From NCBI GenBank assembly GCA_014801655.1, contig JAAVDT010000053.1, forward strand, positions 31,421 to 43,448: a stretch of 12,028 nt of DNA. Reading direction: 5' to 3'. The translations under genes were made by a program, and so were the position numbers. Below, in pieces: positions 1 to 6,478 of this stretch. The stretch's first letter is position 1. Each line of letters opens with the position of its first letter. The DNA comes from Bacteroides sp. (GTDB lineage: Bacteria > Bacteroidota > Bacteroidia > Bacteroidales > Muribaculaceae). The notes under the pieces were generated by a model, which saw nothing but the letters and a program-made list of their open reading frames with translations, made no database searches and was not told the origin of the DNA.

Positions 1-48
1 TTTGCTCCCACCCGCAACTTCCGCGGTCACGGTGGCAACAAGAAATGA
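1..48 (+). CDS. rpsS: 30S ribosomal protein S19 (uS19), C-terminal end only
   Basis: The window starts inside this gene. Frame 1 reads FAPTRNFRGHGGNKK followed by TGA at 46-48. This matches the basic, glycine-rich tail of S19, in which F-x-x-T-R-x-F-x-G-H is typical. S19 sits on the head of the small subunit next to S13. Its position directly before rplV is the standard S10-operon order (rplB-rpsS-rplV-rpsC). Only 15 residues are visible, so the call rests on this tail motif together with gene order. Everything upstream, including the start, lies outside the window. Confidence 0.9.
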   Translation, partial: FAPTRNFRGHGGNKK

Positions 49-94
49 TAGGGCCCGGTAAAATAATTTTTTAAAAAGAAAGAAATTAACTACT

Positions 95-493
95 ATGGGT
101 GTAAGAAAAAGAAACTCCGCCGATAAGAGAAAGGAAGCACTGAAAGACGTGGCTTTCGCCAAACTCACCAACATCCCCTCGTCGCCCCGCAAAATGCGTC
201 TGGTTGCCGACATGATCCGTGGTGTTGAAGTTAACCGCGCTCTCGGTCTCCTCAAATTCTCAAATAAAGAAGCCGCCGCTCAGCTCTACAAACTGCTGAA
301 ATCGGCTATCGCCAATTGGGAAGCTAAAAACAACCAGCAGGTAGAAGCAGGCACTCTCAAAGTGAGCACCATTCAGGTCAACTGCGCTCCCATGCTCAAA
401 CGCCTCCGTCCCGCTCCCCAGGGCCGTGGCTACAGAATCCGCAAACGTGCCAATCACGTCACTCTGATCGTTGACACAATTGAAAACGCTTAA
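95..493 (+). CDS. rplV: 50S ribosomal protein L22 (uL22)
   Basis: L22 binds 23S rRNA early in 50S assembly and sends a long beta-hairpin into the nascent-peptide exit tunnel. The 132-residue product has the family core from about residue 21, with the [11 protein letters not shown] helix at 29-39. The basic tunnel hairpin lies at about 100-121 ([14 protein letters not shown]). The first 20 or so residues are a lysine/arginine-rich extension beyond the roughly 110-residue E. coli protein; longer forms of this kind are, as I recall, usual in Bacteroidota. The ATG follows a 46-base A-rich gap after rpsS with no Shine-Dalgarno sequence. The stop is 15 bases before rpsC, so the two are almost certainly cotranscribed. 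The tunnel hairpin is the region where macrolide-resistance changes occur in other bacteria; nothing abnormal is seen in it here. Confidence 0.98.
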   Translation: MGVRKRNSADKRKEALKDVAFAKLTNIPSSPRKMRLVADMIRGVEVNRALGLLKFSNKEAAAQLYKLLKSAIANWEAKNNQQVEAGTLKVSTIQVNCAPMLKRLRPAPQGRGYRIRKRANHVTLIVDTIENA

Positions 494-508
494 TTCTAAA
501 GACAAACA

Positions 509-1246
509 ATGGGACAGAAAGTTAATCCAATCAGCAATCGCTTAGGCGTAATTCGTGGCTGGGATTCCAACTGGTATGGCGGCAAGAAATATTCCGACGC
601 TATTCTCGAAGACTCCAAGCTCCGTAAATATCTCAACGTGCGTCTTGCAAAGTCAAGCGTGTCACGCATCGTTATCGAACGCAACTTCAAGCTCATCACC
701 ATCACCGTGTGCACCTCTCGCCCCGGTCTGATCATCGGTAAGGGCGGTTCTGAAGTTGACAAACTCAAAGAAGAACTCAAGAAAATCACCGACAAAGATG
801 TTCAGATCAACATCTTTGAAGTAAAGCGTCCCGAACTCGACGCTCAGATCGTTGCCTCCACCATCGCACGTCAGATTGAAGGTAAAATCGCTTACCGTCG
901 CGCTGTGAAGATGGCTGTTGCCGCCACAATGCGTGCCGGCGCCGAAGGCATCAAGGTTCAGGTCAGCGGCCGTCTCAACGGCGCTGAAATGGCCCGCTCT
1001 GAAATGTTCAAGGAAGGCCGCACTCCGCTTCACACTCTGCGTGCCGACATCGACTACGCACTTGTTGAAGCACACACTAAAGTAGGTGTGATCGGTGTGA
1101 AGGTGTGGATCTGCCGTGGCGAAGTCTATGGCAAGCGTGATCTCGCTCCCCAGTTCACCAACAACGCTAAAGAAGGCCGCGGCATGGGCGGTCATGGCCG
1201 CAACGGTGGCCGTGGTGCCGGTCGTCGACCCAAAAACAATCGTTAA
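509..1246 (+). CDS. rpsC: 30S ribosomal protein S3 (uS3)
   Basis: S3 lies at the mRNA entry site of the 30S subunit and contributes to the ribosome's helicase activity. The protein has 245 residues. It begins with the invariant M-G-Q-K-V-N-P. A KH RNA-binding domain carries its G-x-x-G loop (G-K-G-G) at residues 77-80. The C-terminal S3 domain includes A-Y-R-R-A-V-K-M-A and [10 protein letters not shown], which is where the S3 residues lining the mRNA entry tunnel reside. The last 20 or so residues form a glycine/arginine-rich tail, longer than in E. coli S3 (about 233 residues). The start follows rplV by 15 bases with an A-rich leader and no Shine-Dalgarno sequence. Identity is unambiguous. 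Confidence 0.99.
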   Translation: MGQKVNPISNRLGVIRGWDSNWYGGKKYSDAILEDSKLRKYLNVRLAKSSVSRIVIERNFKLITITVCTSRPGLIIGKGGSEVDKLKEELKKITDKDVQINIFEVKRPELDAQIVASTIARQIEGKIAYRRAVKMAVAATMRAGAEGIKVQVSGRLNGAEMARSEMFKEGRTPLHTLRADIDYALVEAHTKVGVIGVKVWICRGEVYGKRDLAPQFTNNAKEGRGMGGHGRNGGRGAGRRPKNNR

Positions 1247-1269
1247 ACCCACCTCAATCTTAACAAACA

Positions 1270-1701
1270 ATGTTACAACCTAAGAAAACTAAATTCCGCC
1301 GCCAGCAAAAAGGCCGTATGAAAGGCAACGCTATGCGCGGCAATCAGTTGGCCTTCGGTTCGTTTGGCATAAAGACTCTGGAGTCGAAATGGATTACTGG
1401 TCGTCAGATTGAGGCGGCTCGTATCGCAGTGACCCGTTACATGCAGCGTCAAGGTCAGATCTGGATCAGAATTTTCCCTGATAAACCCATCACCAAGAAA
1501 CCTGCCGAAGTCCGCATGGGTAAAGGTAAAGGTGCTCCCGAAGGCTTTGTGGCTCCCGTTACTCCCGGCCGCATGCTCATCGAAGTAGAAGGTGTTAGCT
1601 TCGACATCGCAAAAGAAGCTCTCCGTCTGGCTGCCCAGAAACTCCCCGTGACTACCAAATTCGTGGTTCGTCGTGATTATGATCCTACCCAAAACGTGTA
1701 A
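1270..1701 (+). CDS. rplP: 50S ribosomal protein L16 (uL16)
   Basis: L16 organises the A-site and peptidyl-transferase region of the 50S subunit near 5S rRNA. The protein has 143 residues, close to the usual 136-144. It starts with the family signature [11 protein letters not shown] and continues with K-G-R-M-K-G-N. The conserved R-M-G-K-G-K-G loop lies at 82-88; Arg82 corresponds by alignment to E. coli Arg81, which is hydroxylated there by an oxygenase. Whether that modification occurs here cannot be read from this window. It lies 23 bases after rpsC and 6 bases before rpmC, in the conserved rpsC-rplP-rpmC order. Confidence 0.99.
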   Translation: MLQPKKTKFRRQQKGRMKGNAMRGNQLAFGSFGIKTLESKWITGRQIEAARIAVTRYMQRQGQIWIRIFPDKPITKKPAEVRMGKGKGAPEGFVAPVTPGRMLIEVEGVSFDIAKEALRLAAQKLPVTTKFVVRRDYDPTQNV

Positions 1702-1707
1702 TGCCCT

Positions 1708-1905
1708 ATGAAGAAAGAAGAAATCAAAGAAATGAGCACGCAGGATCTTAAGGATCGTCTCGCACAGATGGAACAGGAATATGCTCAGCTGAAGATCAAC
1801 CACTCCATCTCTCCGCTCGACAATCCTTCTAAAATCACTGCTGACCGTAAAATGATCGCACGCGTCAAGACTGAGTTGCGTCAGCGCGAGCTTAACAATA
1901 AGTAA
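1708..1905 (+). CDS. rpmC: 50S ribosomal protein L29 (uL29)
   Basis: L29 is a small helical protein next to the tunnel exit, near L23, where it helps form the landing site for trigger factor and SRP. The 65-residue product shows the two-helix hairpin of the family. Helix 1 is rich in Lys/Glu (K-K-E-E-I-K-E-M-S), followed by the conserved L-K-x-R-L-A-Q-M-E-Q-E segment. Helix 2 is the closing I-A-R-V-K-T-E-L-R-Q-R-E. The ATG comes 6 bases after the rplP stop, so translation is probably coupled to rplP. No Shine-Dalgarno sequence is present. Confidence 0.97.
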   Translation: MKKEEIKEMSTQDLKDRLAQMEQEYAQLKINHSISPLDNPSKITADRKMIARVKTELRQRELNNK

Positions 1906-1923
1906 TCCCAAGAAACCAAACAA

Positions 1924-2181
1924 ATGGAAAAGAGAAATTTGAGAAAAGAACGTATTGGGGTTGTGTCGAGCAACAAGGGTGACAAAACCATCACCGTTCA
2001 GGTGAAATGGAAAGAAAAACACCCCATCTACGGCAAATTTGTCAACAAGACAAAAAAATATCATGCCCATGATGAAAAGAACGAGTGCGAAATCGGCGAC
2101 ACCGTGCGATTAATGGAAACTCGTCCCCTGAGCAAAACAAAAAGATGGAGATTAGTAGAAATCATCGAAAAAGTTAAATAA
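1924..2181 (+). CDS. rpsQ: 30S ribosomal protein S17 (uS17)
   Basis: S17 is a primary 16S rRNA binder with an OB fold, needed early in 30S body assembly. The 85-residue product contains the family pattern R-K-E-R-I-G-V-V, then [12 protein letters not shown] (residues about 16-27), K-H-P-I-Y-G-K-F (33-40), and the late [21 protein letters not shown] segment. Length is normal. It sits 18 bases after rpmC with an A-rich leader and ends 3 bases before rplN. In many bacteria this is the last gene of the S10 operon; here there is no terminator or promoter-sized gap before rplN, so S10 and spc blocks appear to be joined. Confidence 0.98.
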   Translation: MEKRNLRKERIGVVSSNKGDKTITVQVKWKEKHPIYGKFVNKTKKYHAHDEKNECEIGDTVRLMETRPLSKTKRWRLVEIIEKVK

Positions 2182-2184
2182 ATT

Positions 2185-2550
2185 ATGATACAGACTGAAA
2201 GCCGTTTAACCGTTGCTGACAACAGCGGTGCAAAAGAAGCCCTCTGCATTCACGTGCTGGGCGGTACAGGCCGTCGTTACGCCACTGTGGGCGACATCAT
2301 CGTTGTTTCGGTGAAAAGCGTAATCCCCTCTTCCGACGTAAAGAAAGGTACTGTATCGAAAGCAGTCGTTGTGCGCACGAAGAAGGAAGTACGCCGCCCC
2401 GACGGAAGCTACATCCGTTTCGACGACAATGCTTGTGTGTTATTGAACAATGCCGGTGAACTGCGCGGAACTCGTATCTTCGGCCCCGTTGCCCGCGAAC
2501 TTCGCAACACCAACATGAAGATCGTTTCACTCGCTCCCGAAGTACTTTAA
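2185..2550 (+). CDS. rplN: 50S ribosomal protein L14 (uL14)
   Basis: L14 lies at the subunit interface of the 50S particle and forms bridges to 16S rRNA; it is also the docking site for the silencing factor RsfS in other bacteria. The 121-residue product opens with [17 protein letters not shown], a near-invariant family signature. It continues with the [23 protein letters not shown] block at about 67-90 and the closing [13 protein letters not shown]. The start is only 3 bases after rpsQ, which suggests translational coupling. Confidence 0.99.
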   Translation: MIQTESRLTVADNSGAKEALCIHVLGGTGRRYATVGDIIVVSVKSVIPSSDVKKGTVSKAVVVRTKKEVRRPDGSYIRFDDNACVLLNNAGELRGTRIFGPVARELRNTNMKIVSLAPEVL

Positions 2551-2574
2551 CCAATCTTCAAATCGAAAAATCAA

Positions 2575-2892
2575 ATGAGTATCTCGAAAATAAAGAAAGA
2601 CGACAACGTCTACGTTCTCTCAGGTGAGGACCGCGGCAAAACCGGTCGCGTGCTTAAAGTGCTCCCCGCCAAAGGCCGTGCGATCGTTGAAGGCGTCAAC
2701 ATCGTGACCAAGGCCACTAAGCCCAACGCACAGCATCCCCAGGGCGGCCTCGTCAAGATGGAAGCACCCGTTAATATGTCAAACCTTGCTCTCGTCGACC
2801 CCAAAACCGGCAAACCGACCCGCGTTGGTTTCCGTTTCGAGGACGGCAAGAAAGTAAGATATGCTAAAAAATCAGGAGAGGAGATTAAGTAA
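2575..2892 (+). CDS. rplX: 50S ribosomal protein L24 (uL24)
   Basis: L24 is one of the initiators of 50S assembly and lies by the tunnel exit. The 105-residue product carries a KOW motif at about residues 11-30 ([11 protein letters not shown]). It then has the conserved [13 protein letters not shown] and the [11 protein letters not shown] segments, and ends with a lysine-rich tail. Length is typical. The last base of its stop codon is the first base of the rplE start (TAATG at 2890-2894). The 3' end of the gene also carries the purine-rich sequence that would serve as the rplE ribosome-binding site. Confidence 0.98.
   Translation: MSISKIKKDDNVYVLSGEDRGKTGRVLKVLPAKGRAIVEGVNIVTKATKPNAQHPQGGLVKMEAPVNMSNLALVDPKTGKPTRVGFRFEDGKKVRYAKKSGEEIK
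2874..2883 (+). promoter_or_regulatory. Shine-Dalgarno-like sequence for rplE
   Basis: Two overlapping anti-SD-complementary stretches (AGGAG at 2874-2878 and again at 2879-2883) lie within the last codons of rplX. The second is 8 bases before the rplE ATG, an optimal distance. Because these bases also encode Ser-Gly-Glu-Glu of L24, they may partly reflect amino-acid constraint. Most other starts in this window lack such a sequence. Confidence 0.55.
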
Positions 2893-3443
2893 TGAGCACT
2901 ACAACACTTAAGAAAGACTACCAGGAGCGCATCGTTCCCGCTCTCGAAAAAGAGTTCAACTACTCTACCGTGATGCAGGTGCCCCGCCTGAAAAAAATCG
3001 TTATCAACCAGGGCCTCGGTGAGGCTACTCAGGACAAGAAGATCATCGAGACTGCCATCAACGAACTCACTGCCATCACCGGTCAGAAAGCCGTTGCCAC
3101 CCTCTCCAAGAAGGACATCTCGAACTTCAAGCTCCGCAAGAAAATGCCCGTTGGTGTTATGGTGACTCTCCGTCGCGACAAAATGTACGAATTCCTCGAA
3201 CGTCTGATCCGTGTGGCTCTGCCCCGTATCCGCGACTTCAAGGGTATCGAAGGCAAACTCGACGGCCGCGGTAACTACACACTGGGTATCACCGAGCAGA
3301 TCATCTTCCCCGAAATCAACATCGACAACATCAGCAAGCTTCTCGGTATGAACATCACATTCGTGACTTCTGCCAACACCGACGAAGAAGGCTATGCTCT
3401 GCTGAAGCATTTCGGTCTGCCCTTCAAAAACGCTAAAAAATAA
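2892..3443 (+). CDS. rplE: 50S ribosomal protein L5 (uL5)
   Basis: L5 binds 5S rRNA with L18 and forms part of the central protuberance, contacting P-site tRNA and S13 across the subunit interface. The 183-residue product has the expected features: [14 protein letters not shown] near residue 30, the [13 protein letters not shown] block with F-K-L-R-K at about 62-83, and L-P-R-I-R-D-F-K-G with the glycine-rich [16 protein letters not shown] segment. The ATG overlaps the rplX stop by one base, so the two should be translationally coupled. It is one of only two starts here preceded by a good Shine-Dalgarno sequence. In E. coli the spc operon is controlled by S8 near this start; I see no comparable structure at this site. 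Confidence 0.99.
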   Translation: MSTTTLKKDYQERIVPALEKEFNYSTVMQVPRLKKIVINQGLGEATQDKKIIETAINELTAITGQKAVATLSKKDISNFKLRKKMPVGVMVTLRRDKMYEFLERLIRVALPRIRDFKGIEGKLDGRGNYTLGITEQIIFPEINIDNISKLLGMNITFVTSANTDEEGYALLKHFGLPFKNAKK

Positions 3444-3470
3444 TTTCCCAAACCATCAGAGACTATCGAT

Positions 3471-3782
3471 ATGGCAAAAGAATCAATGAAAGCCCGCGAA
3501 GTGAAGCGTGCGAAGTTGGTGGCCAAGTACGCTGCTAAGCGTGCCGAGCTCAAGAAGATTGTCAATTCAGGCGTCAATGAAGAAAACCGCGCTGAAGCTT
3601 TCGAAGCTGCGCAGGCTCTTCAGAAACTCCCCAAGAATTCCAATCCCATCCGCGTCCACAACCGCTGCACAATCACTGGTCGTCCCAAAGGCTACATGCG
3701 TCAGTTCGGTCTTTCGCGTATTCAGTTCCGCGAAATGGCTTCCGCTGGCCTGATCCCCGGTGTTAAGAAGGCAAGCTGGTAA
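3471..3782 (+). CDS. rpsN: 30S ribosomal protein S14 (uS14), zinc-independent form
   Basis: S14 belongs to the 30S head and is needed for late head assembly near S3 and S10. The 103-residue product is the long form lacking the C-x-x-C...C-x-x-C zinc site of the short (about 61-residue) version; it has a single cysteine in [12 protein letters not shown]. The C-terminal block [21 protein letters not shown] and the terminal K-K-A-S-W are diagnostic. It lies 27 bases after rplE. It is followed by an unusually long 157-base gap with strong hairpins, so mRNA processing or partial attenuation just downstream is possible. Confidence 0.98.
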   Translation: MAKESMKAREVKRAKLVAKYAAKRAELKKIVNSGVNEENRAEAFEAAQALQKLPKNSNPIRVHNRCTITGRPKGYMRQFGLSRIQFREMASAGLIPGVKKASW

Positions 3783-3789
3783 TTGTTGT

Positions 3790-3827
3790 CTGAGTGGTCA
3801 GGGGTCATAATGTTGACCCTCACTCAG
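3790..3827 (+). repeat. strong bulged hairpin downstream of rpsN
   Basis: CTGAGTG (3790-3796) pairs perfectly with CACTCAG (3821-3827). The inner GGGGTCA (3801-3807) pairs with TGACCCT (3814-3820), including one G-T pair. The two stems are stacked except for a 4-base bulge (GTCA, 3797-3800), and the loop is 6 bases. GGTCA at 3796-3800 repeats the inner arm and could pair in a second register. There is no T-run after it on the plus strand. Confidence 0.75.
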
Positions 3828-3836
3828 CGGCAAAAA

Positions 3837-3871
3837 AATCGCCGCCGGCCATCTCCCCGGGCCGGGCGATT
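3837..3871 (+). repeat. GC-rich hairpin upstream of rpsH (terminator-like on the minus strand)
   Basis: AATCGCC (3837-3843) pairs with GGCGATT (3865-3871). CGGCC (3846-3850) pairs with GGCCG (3860-3864). A 2-base bulge separates the stems and the loop is 9 bases. The run of seven A at 3832-3838 precedes it, so on the minus strand this is a GC-rich stem followed by a T-run, the form of an intrinsic terminator. No minus-strand gene is present for it to serve. Confidence 0.65.
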
Positions 3872-3903
3872 ACCCTTAGATACATCAAGAGTATTAAATA
3901 TTG

Positions 3904-3918
3904 TTCGGACGGTCCGAA
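3904..3918. repeat. 15-base dyad (7-1-7) before rpsH
   Basis: TTCGGAC and GTCCGAA form a perfect inverted repeat around a single central G, ending 21 bases before the rpsH ATG. It could be a protein-binding operator as DNA, or as RNA a 6-base-pair stem with a 3-base loop. Function is unknown. Confidence 0.6.
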
Positions 3919-3939
3919 TCAATTTAAACATTATAAAAA

Positions 3940-4338
3940 ATGACAGATCCAATAGCAGATTATCTCACAAGATTGAGGAACGCGATCAAAGCCAACCACC
4001 GCGTTGTTGAAGTTCCCGCCTCAAACTTGAAAAAAGAAATCACTAAGATTCTTTTCGAACAGGGCTATATTCTTAACTACAAGTTTATAGACGGTGAAAC
4101 CCCCGCAGGCGTAATCAAAATCGCCCTTAAGTACGATCCCGTTGACCGCGTTAACGCCATCAAAGAACTCAAGCGTGTTTCGCGTCCGGGTCTTCGCCAG
4201 TATACCGGCTACAAAGATATGCCGCGAGTGTTAAACGGATTGGGCATTGCCATCCTTTCAACTTCGCAGGGCGTGATGACCAACAAGGAAGCACGCACTA
4301 AGAAGATCGGTGGTGAAGTGCTGTGTTATGTTTATTAA
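3940..4338 (+). CDS. rpsH: 30S ribosomal protein S8 (uS8)
   Basis: S8 binds the central domain of 16S rRNA and is a primary assembly protein; in E. coli it also represses its own operon by binding mRNA. The 132-residue product starts M-T-D-P-I-A-D-Y-L-T-R-L-R-N-A, the family signature. It ends with the highly conserved S-T-S-Q-G-V-M-T-N-K-E-A-R...G-G-E-V-L-C-Y-V segment. The start is fixed by the conserved N-terminus and preceded by an A-rich stretch without a Shine-Dalgarno sequence. The unusual hairpin-rich gap directly upstream makes S8 a natural candidate for a feedback regulator here, but no resemblance to the S8 rRNA target has been demonstrated. Confidence 0.99.
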   Translation: MTDPIADYLTRLRNAIKANHRVVEVPASNLKKEITKILFEQGYILNYKFIDGETPAGVIKIALKYDPVDRVNAIKELKRVSRPGLRQYTGYKDMPRVLNGLGIAILSTSQGVMTNKEARTKKIGGEVLCYVY

Positions 4339-4342
4339 TAAG

Positions 4343-4348
4343 AGGAGG
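4343..4348 (+). promoter_or_regulatory. perfect Shine-Dalgarno sequence for rplF
   Basis: AGGAGG lies 8 bases before the rplF ATG, inside the 18-base gap after rpsH and so outside any coding sequence. Nearly all other genes in this window have A/T-rich leaders without any such sequence, as expected for Bacteroidota, so this site stands out. Confidence 0.8.
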
Positions 4349-4356
4349 ATACAGAT

Positions 4357-4911
4357 ATGTCAAGAATTGGTAAAGCTCCCATTGAAATCCCTGCCGGCGT
4401 AACCGTCAAGGTAGAAGGAAACACAATCACAGTTAAAGGTCCCAAAGGCGAACTCTCGCAGACTTTCCACCCCGACCTGACCATCAGCGTCGAAGACAAC
4501 CACCTCACTGTGACTCGTCCCAGCGACGACCGCGAACACCGCGCTCAGCACGGTCTCTATCGCGCTTTGATCCACAACATGGTTGTCGGTGTCTCAACAG
4601 GCTATCGCAAGGAAATGGAATTGGTTGGTGTAGGTTACCGCGCTAACGCTACAGGCCAGGTGCTTGAGCTCTCGCTCGGTTTCTCTCACGCTATATATAT
4701 CAAACTCCCCCCGGAGATCAAAGTCGAAACCAAGAGCGAACGTAACAAAAACCCGCTTATCATCCTCGAAAGCGACGACAAGCAGTTGCTCGGTCAGGTT
4801 TGCGCCAAGATTCGTTCTCTCCGCAAGCCCGAACCCTACAAAGGCAAAGGTATCAAGTTCGTTGGCGAAATCATTCGTCGCAAATCTGGTAAATCGGCAA
4901 GCGCTAAATAA
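4357..4911 (+). CDS. rplF: 50S ribosomal protein L6 (uL6)
   Basis: L6 lies near the sarcin-ricin loop and the base of the L7/L12 stalk and matters for late 50S assembly. The 184-residue product has the tandem-repeat L6 architecture. The first half opens [15 protein letters not shown] and carries [10 protein letters not shown]. The second half has L-V-G-V-G-Y-R-A and L-G-F-S-H-A near residues 88-110, and the closing signature [15 protein letters not shown] at about 152-166. Length is typical. It is 18 bases after rpsH and 20 bases before rplR. The strong Shine-Dalgarno sequence before it is the anomaly of note. Confidence 0.99.
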   Translation: MSRIGKAPIEIPAGVTVKVEGNTITVKGPKGELSQTFHPDLTISVEDNHLTVTRPSDDREHRAQHGLYRALIHNMVVGVSTGYRKEMELVGVGYRANATGQVLELSLGFSHAIYIKLPPEIKVETKSERNKNPLIILESDDKQLLGQVCAKIRSLRKPEPYKGKGIKFVGEIIRRKSGKSASAK

Positions 4912-4931
4912 TTTTTAATTTCATAGACATC

Positions 4932-5273
4932 ATGATCTCCAAGATACAAAGAAGAAACAAAATCAAGACTCGCATCCGCGGTAAAATCTCGGGCACTGCT
5001 GCTCGTCCGCGCATGACAGTGTTCCGTTCCAACAAGCAGATCTATGTTCAGCTCGTTGACGACCTCGCAGGCAAAACTCTTGCCGCAGCTTCATCTAAGG
5101 GTCTCGAAGGCGGAACTAAATCTGAAATCGCAGCCAAAGTCGGCGAAGCTATCGCTCAGAAAGCTCAAGCTGCTGGAATCACAGAAGTGGTATTCGACCG
5201 CAACGGCTACCTCTTCCACGGTAGAGTAAAATCATTGGCTGATGCTGCCCGCAACGGTGGCCTAAAATTCTAA
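4932..5273 (+). CDS. rplR: 50S ribosomal protein L18 (uL18)
   Basis: L18 binds 5S rRNA together with L5 and anchors it in the central protuberance. The 113-residue product shows the basic N-terminus with [16 protein letters not shown], the [20 protein letters not shown] block at about 25-44, and the closing [22 protein letters not shown]. Length is slightly below the common 115-120. It lies 6 bases before rpsE, suggesting coupled translation. Confidence 0.98.
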   Translation: MISKIQRRNKIKTRIRGKISGTAARPRMTVFRSNKQIYVQLVDDLAGKTLAAASSKGLEGGTKSEIAAKVGEAIAQKAQAAGITEVVFDRNGYLFHGRVKSLADAARNGGLKF

Positions 5274-5279
5274 CAAATC

Positions 5280-5798
5280 ATGGCAAAAAGAAATAACAGA
5301 GTAAAATCGACCAACGACATCGAGGTTAAAGAACGCCTCGTTGCTATCAATCGTGTTACCAAAGTTACCAAAGGTGGTCGCACCTTCACTTTCGCTGCCA
5401 TCGTCGTTGTCGGCAATGAAGACGGCATCGTTGGCTGGGGTCTCGGCAAGGCTAATGAAGTGACAGCTGCCATCCAGAAGGGTGTTGAAGCTGCCAAGAA
5501 AAACCTTATCCGCGTGCCCATCCACAAAGGCACCATTCCTCACGAACAGATTGCCAAATTCGGCGGTTCTCGCGTGATTCTCAAGCCCGCATCTCACGGT
5601 ACCGGTGTTAAGGCCGGTGGTGCAATGCGTGCAGTGCTCGAAAGCGTTGGCGTGACCGACGTGCTTGCAAAATCAAAAGGTTCGTCTAACCCCCACAACC
5701 TCGTGAAAGCCACTATCGCTGCTCTCGACGAAATGCGTTCGCCCGCTCAGGTGGCTCAGAACCGCGGCGTTTCAGTGGACAAAGTGTTTAACGGTTAA
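5280..5798 (+). CDS. rpsE: 30S ribosomal protein S5 (uS5)
   Basis: S5 lies at the back of the 30S neck and mRNA entry site and influences decoding accuracy. The 172-residue product has the double-stranded RNA-binding-like N-terminal domain at about 17-80. It includes the V-T-K-V-T-K-G-G-R loop at 27-34, the equivalent of the region where spectinomycin-resistance changes are found. The ribosomal S5 C-terminal domain follows, with [13 protein letters not shown] and [14 protein letters not shown]. No deletion in the loop is seen. It lies between rplR (6 bases) and rpmD (13 bases) as in the canonical spc operon. Confidence 0.99.
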   Translation: MAKRNNRVKSTNDIEVKERLVAINRVTKVTKGGRTFTFAAIVVVGNEDGIVGWGLGKANEVTAAIQKGVEAAKKNLIRVPIHKGTIPHEQIAKFGGSRVILKPASHGTGVKAGGAMRAVLESVGVTDVLAKSKGSSNPHNLVKATIAALDEMRSPAQVAQNRGVSVDKVFNG

Positions 5799-5811
5799 TT
5801 TTATCCTCACT

Positions 5812-5991
5812 ATGGCACAGATTAAAATCAAACAGATCAAGAGCCGCATCAACTGCCCTGAAGTGCAGAAACGCACACTCGACTGCCTCGGCTTGAAGAA
5901 AATGAATCACACTGTGGTTAAAGAAGACACTCCCTCTGTGATGGGTATGGTTAACAGAGTTCGTCACCTCGTTGAAGTGACCAACGCTTAA
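5812..5991 (+). CDS. rpmD: 50S ribosomal protein L30 (uL30)
   Basis: L30 is a small, non-universal 50S protein on the solvent side of domain II of 23S rRNA. Reading from the ATG gives 59 residues to TAA at 5989-5991. It starts M-A-Q-I-K-I-K-Q-I-K-S-R-I-N-C and continues with the family pattern Q-K-R-T-L-D-C-L-G-L-K-K-M-N-H-T-V, then the D-T-P-S-V-M-G-M-V-N-R-V segment. The length of 59 matches the usual bacterial form. It fills the space between rpsE and rplO, exactly where rpmD is expected. Confidence 0.97.
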   Translation: MAQIKIKQIKSRINCPEVQKRTLDCLGLKKMNHTVVKEDTPSVMGMVNRVRHLVEVTNA

Positions 5992-6024
5992 TTAAATCAA
6001 TCAATTTAGAATCACTTATCGATT

Positions 6025-6471
6025 ATGGAACTTAATAACATTCGTCCCGCCGTTGGCTCAGTGACTACGAAAACCCGCGTTGGCCGTGGTGCCGGCTCCG
6101 GTAAGGGCGGAACATCTACCCGCGGTCACAAGGGTGCCAAATCGCGTTCGGGCTACAGCCGCAAGATCGGTTTCGAAGGCGGTCAGATGCCTTTGCAGCG
6201 CCGTCTCCCCAAATTCGGCTTTAAGAATATCAACCGTGTTGCTTACAAAGCAATCAACCTTGACCTGATCAACGCTCTCGCTGAAACCAAAGGTCTTGAA
6301 AAGGTTGGTCTCGAAGAACTCCGCGCTGCCGGCTTCATCTCACGCAAGCAGCTCGTGAAAGTTCTCGCTAACGGTGCCGTTACCCGCGCTCTGGCTGTTG
6401 AAGCTCACGCTTTCTCAAAAGCAGCTGAAAAAGCTATTGTTGACGCTGGCGGTTCAATCGCTAAAATCTAA
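6025..6471 (+). CDS. rplO: 50S ribosomal protein L15 (uL15)
   Basis: L15 is a mid-to-late assembly protein of the 50S subunit. It has a long unstructured N-terminal arm that reaches into 23S rRNA. The 148-residue product has that arm as a Gly/Arg/Lys-rich region at about 17-45 (V-G-R-G-A-G-S-G-K-G-G-T, then R-G-H-K-G-A-K-S-R). F-E-G-G-Q-M-P-L-Q-R-R-L-P-K-F-G-F follows at about 50-66, then a globular C-terminal domain. It starts 33 bases after rpmD and ends 7 bases before secY, the standard order. Confidence 0.99.
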   Translation: MELNNIRPAVGSVTTKTRVGRGAGSGKGGTSTRGHKGAKSRSGYSRKIGFEGGQMPLQRRLPKFGFKNINRVAYKAINLDLINALAETKGLEKVGLEELRAAGFISRKQLVKVLANGAVTRALAVEAHAFSKAAEKAIVDAGGSIAKI

Positions 6472-6478
6472 TTGATCA

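Larger units (their letters stand above)
3783..3939 (+). promoter_or_regulatory. structured intergenic region between rpsN and rpsH
   Basis: This 157-base gap is the second longest in the window; all but one of the others are 46 bases or less. It contains two strong hairpins (3790-3827 and 3837-3871) and a 15-base dyad (3904-3918), followed by a short A-rich leader to the rpsH ATG. An alternative pairing exists: GCGGC at 3827-3831 with GCCGC at 3841-3845. It would exclude the second hairpin and the terminal pair of the first, so the RNA could switch between folds. No T-run follows either hairpin on the plus strand, so a simple intrinsic terminator for the operon is not supported. A short reading frame beginning at 3783 runs into rpsH in another frame and has no credible product. 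Function is not known; a regulatory leader or processing site is an inference. Confidence 0.5.

Noticed and set aside
49-94. Promoter or terminator in the rpsS-rplV gap (GGGCCC palindrome followed by an AT-rich run with T6)
   Set aside because: The 6-base palindrome has no loop to form a hairpin, and no TAnnTTTG element is present; this looks like an A-rich translation leader.
1273-2070. A 265-codon minus-strand frame across rplP, rpmC and rpsQ, and similar long minus-strand frames at 662-1270, 2610-3410 and 10935-11534
   Set aside because: These are shadows of highly biased ribosomal genes, with Phe/Leu/Val-rich nonsense products and no plausible starts or context.
3783-4010. A 75-codon open frame between rpsN and rpsH on the plus strand
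   Set aside because: It starts immediately after the rpsN stop at a non-ATG codon, overlaps the well-supported rpsH start by about 70 bases in another frame, shows no family features, and runs through hairpin-forming sequence.
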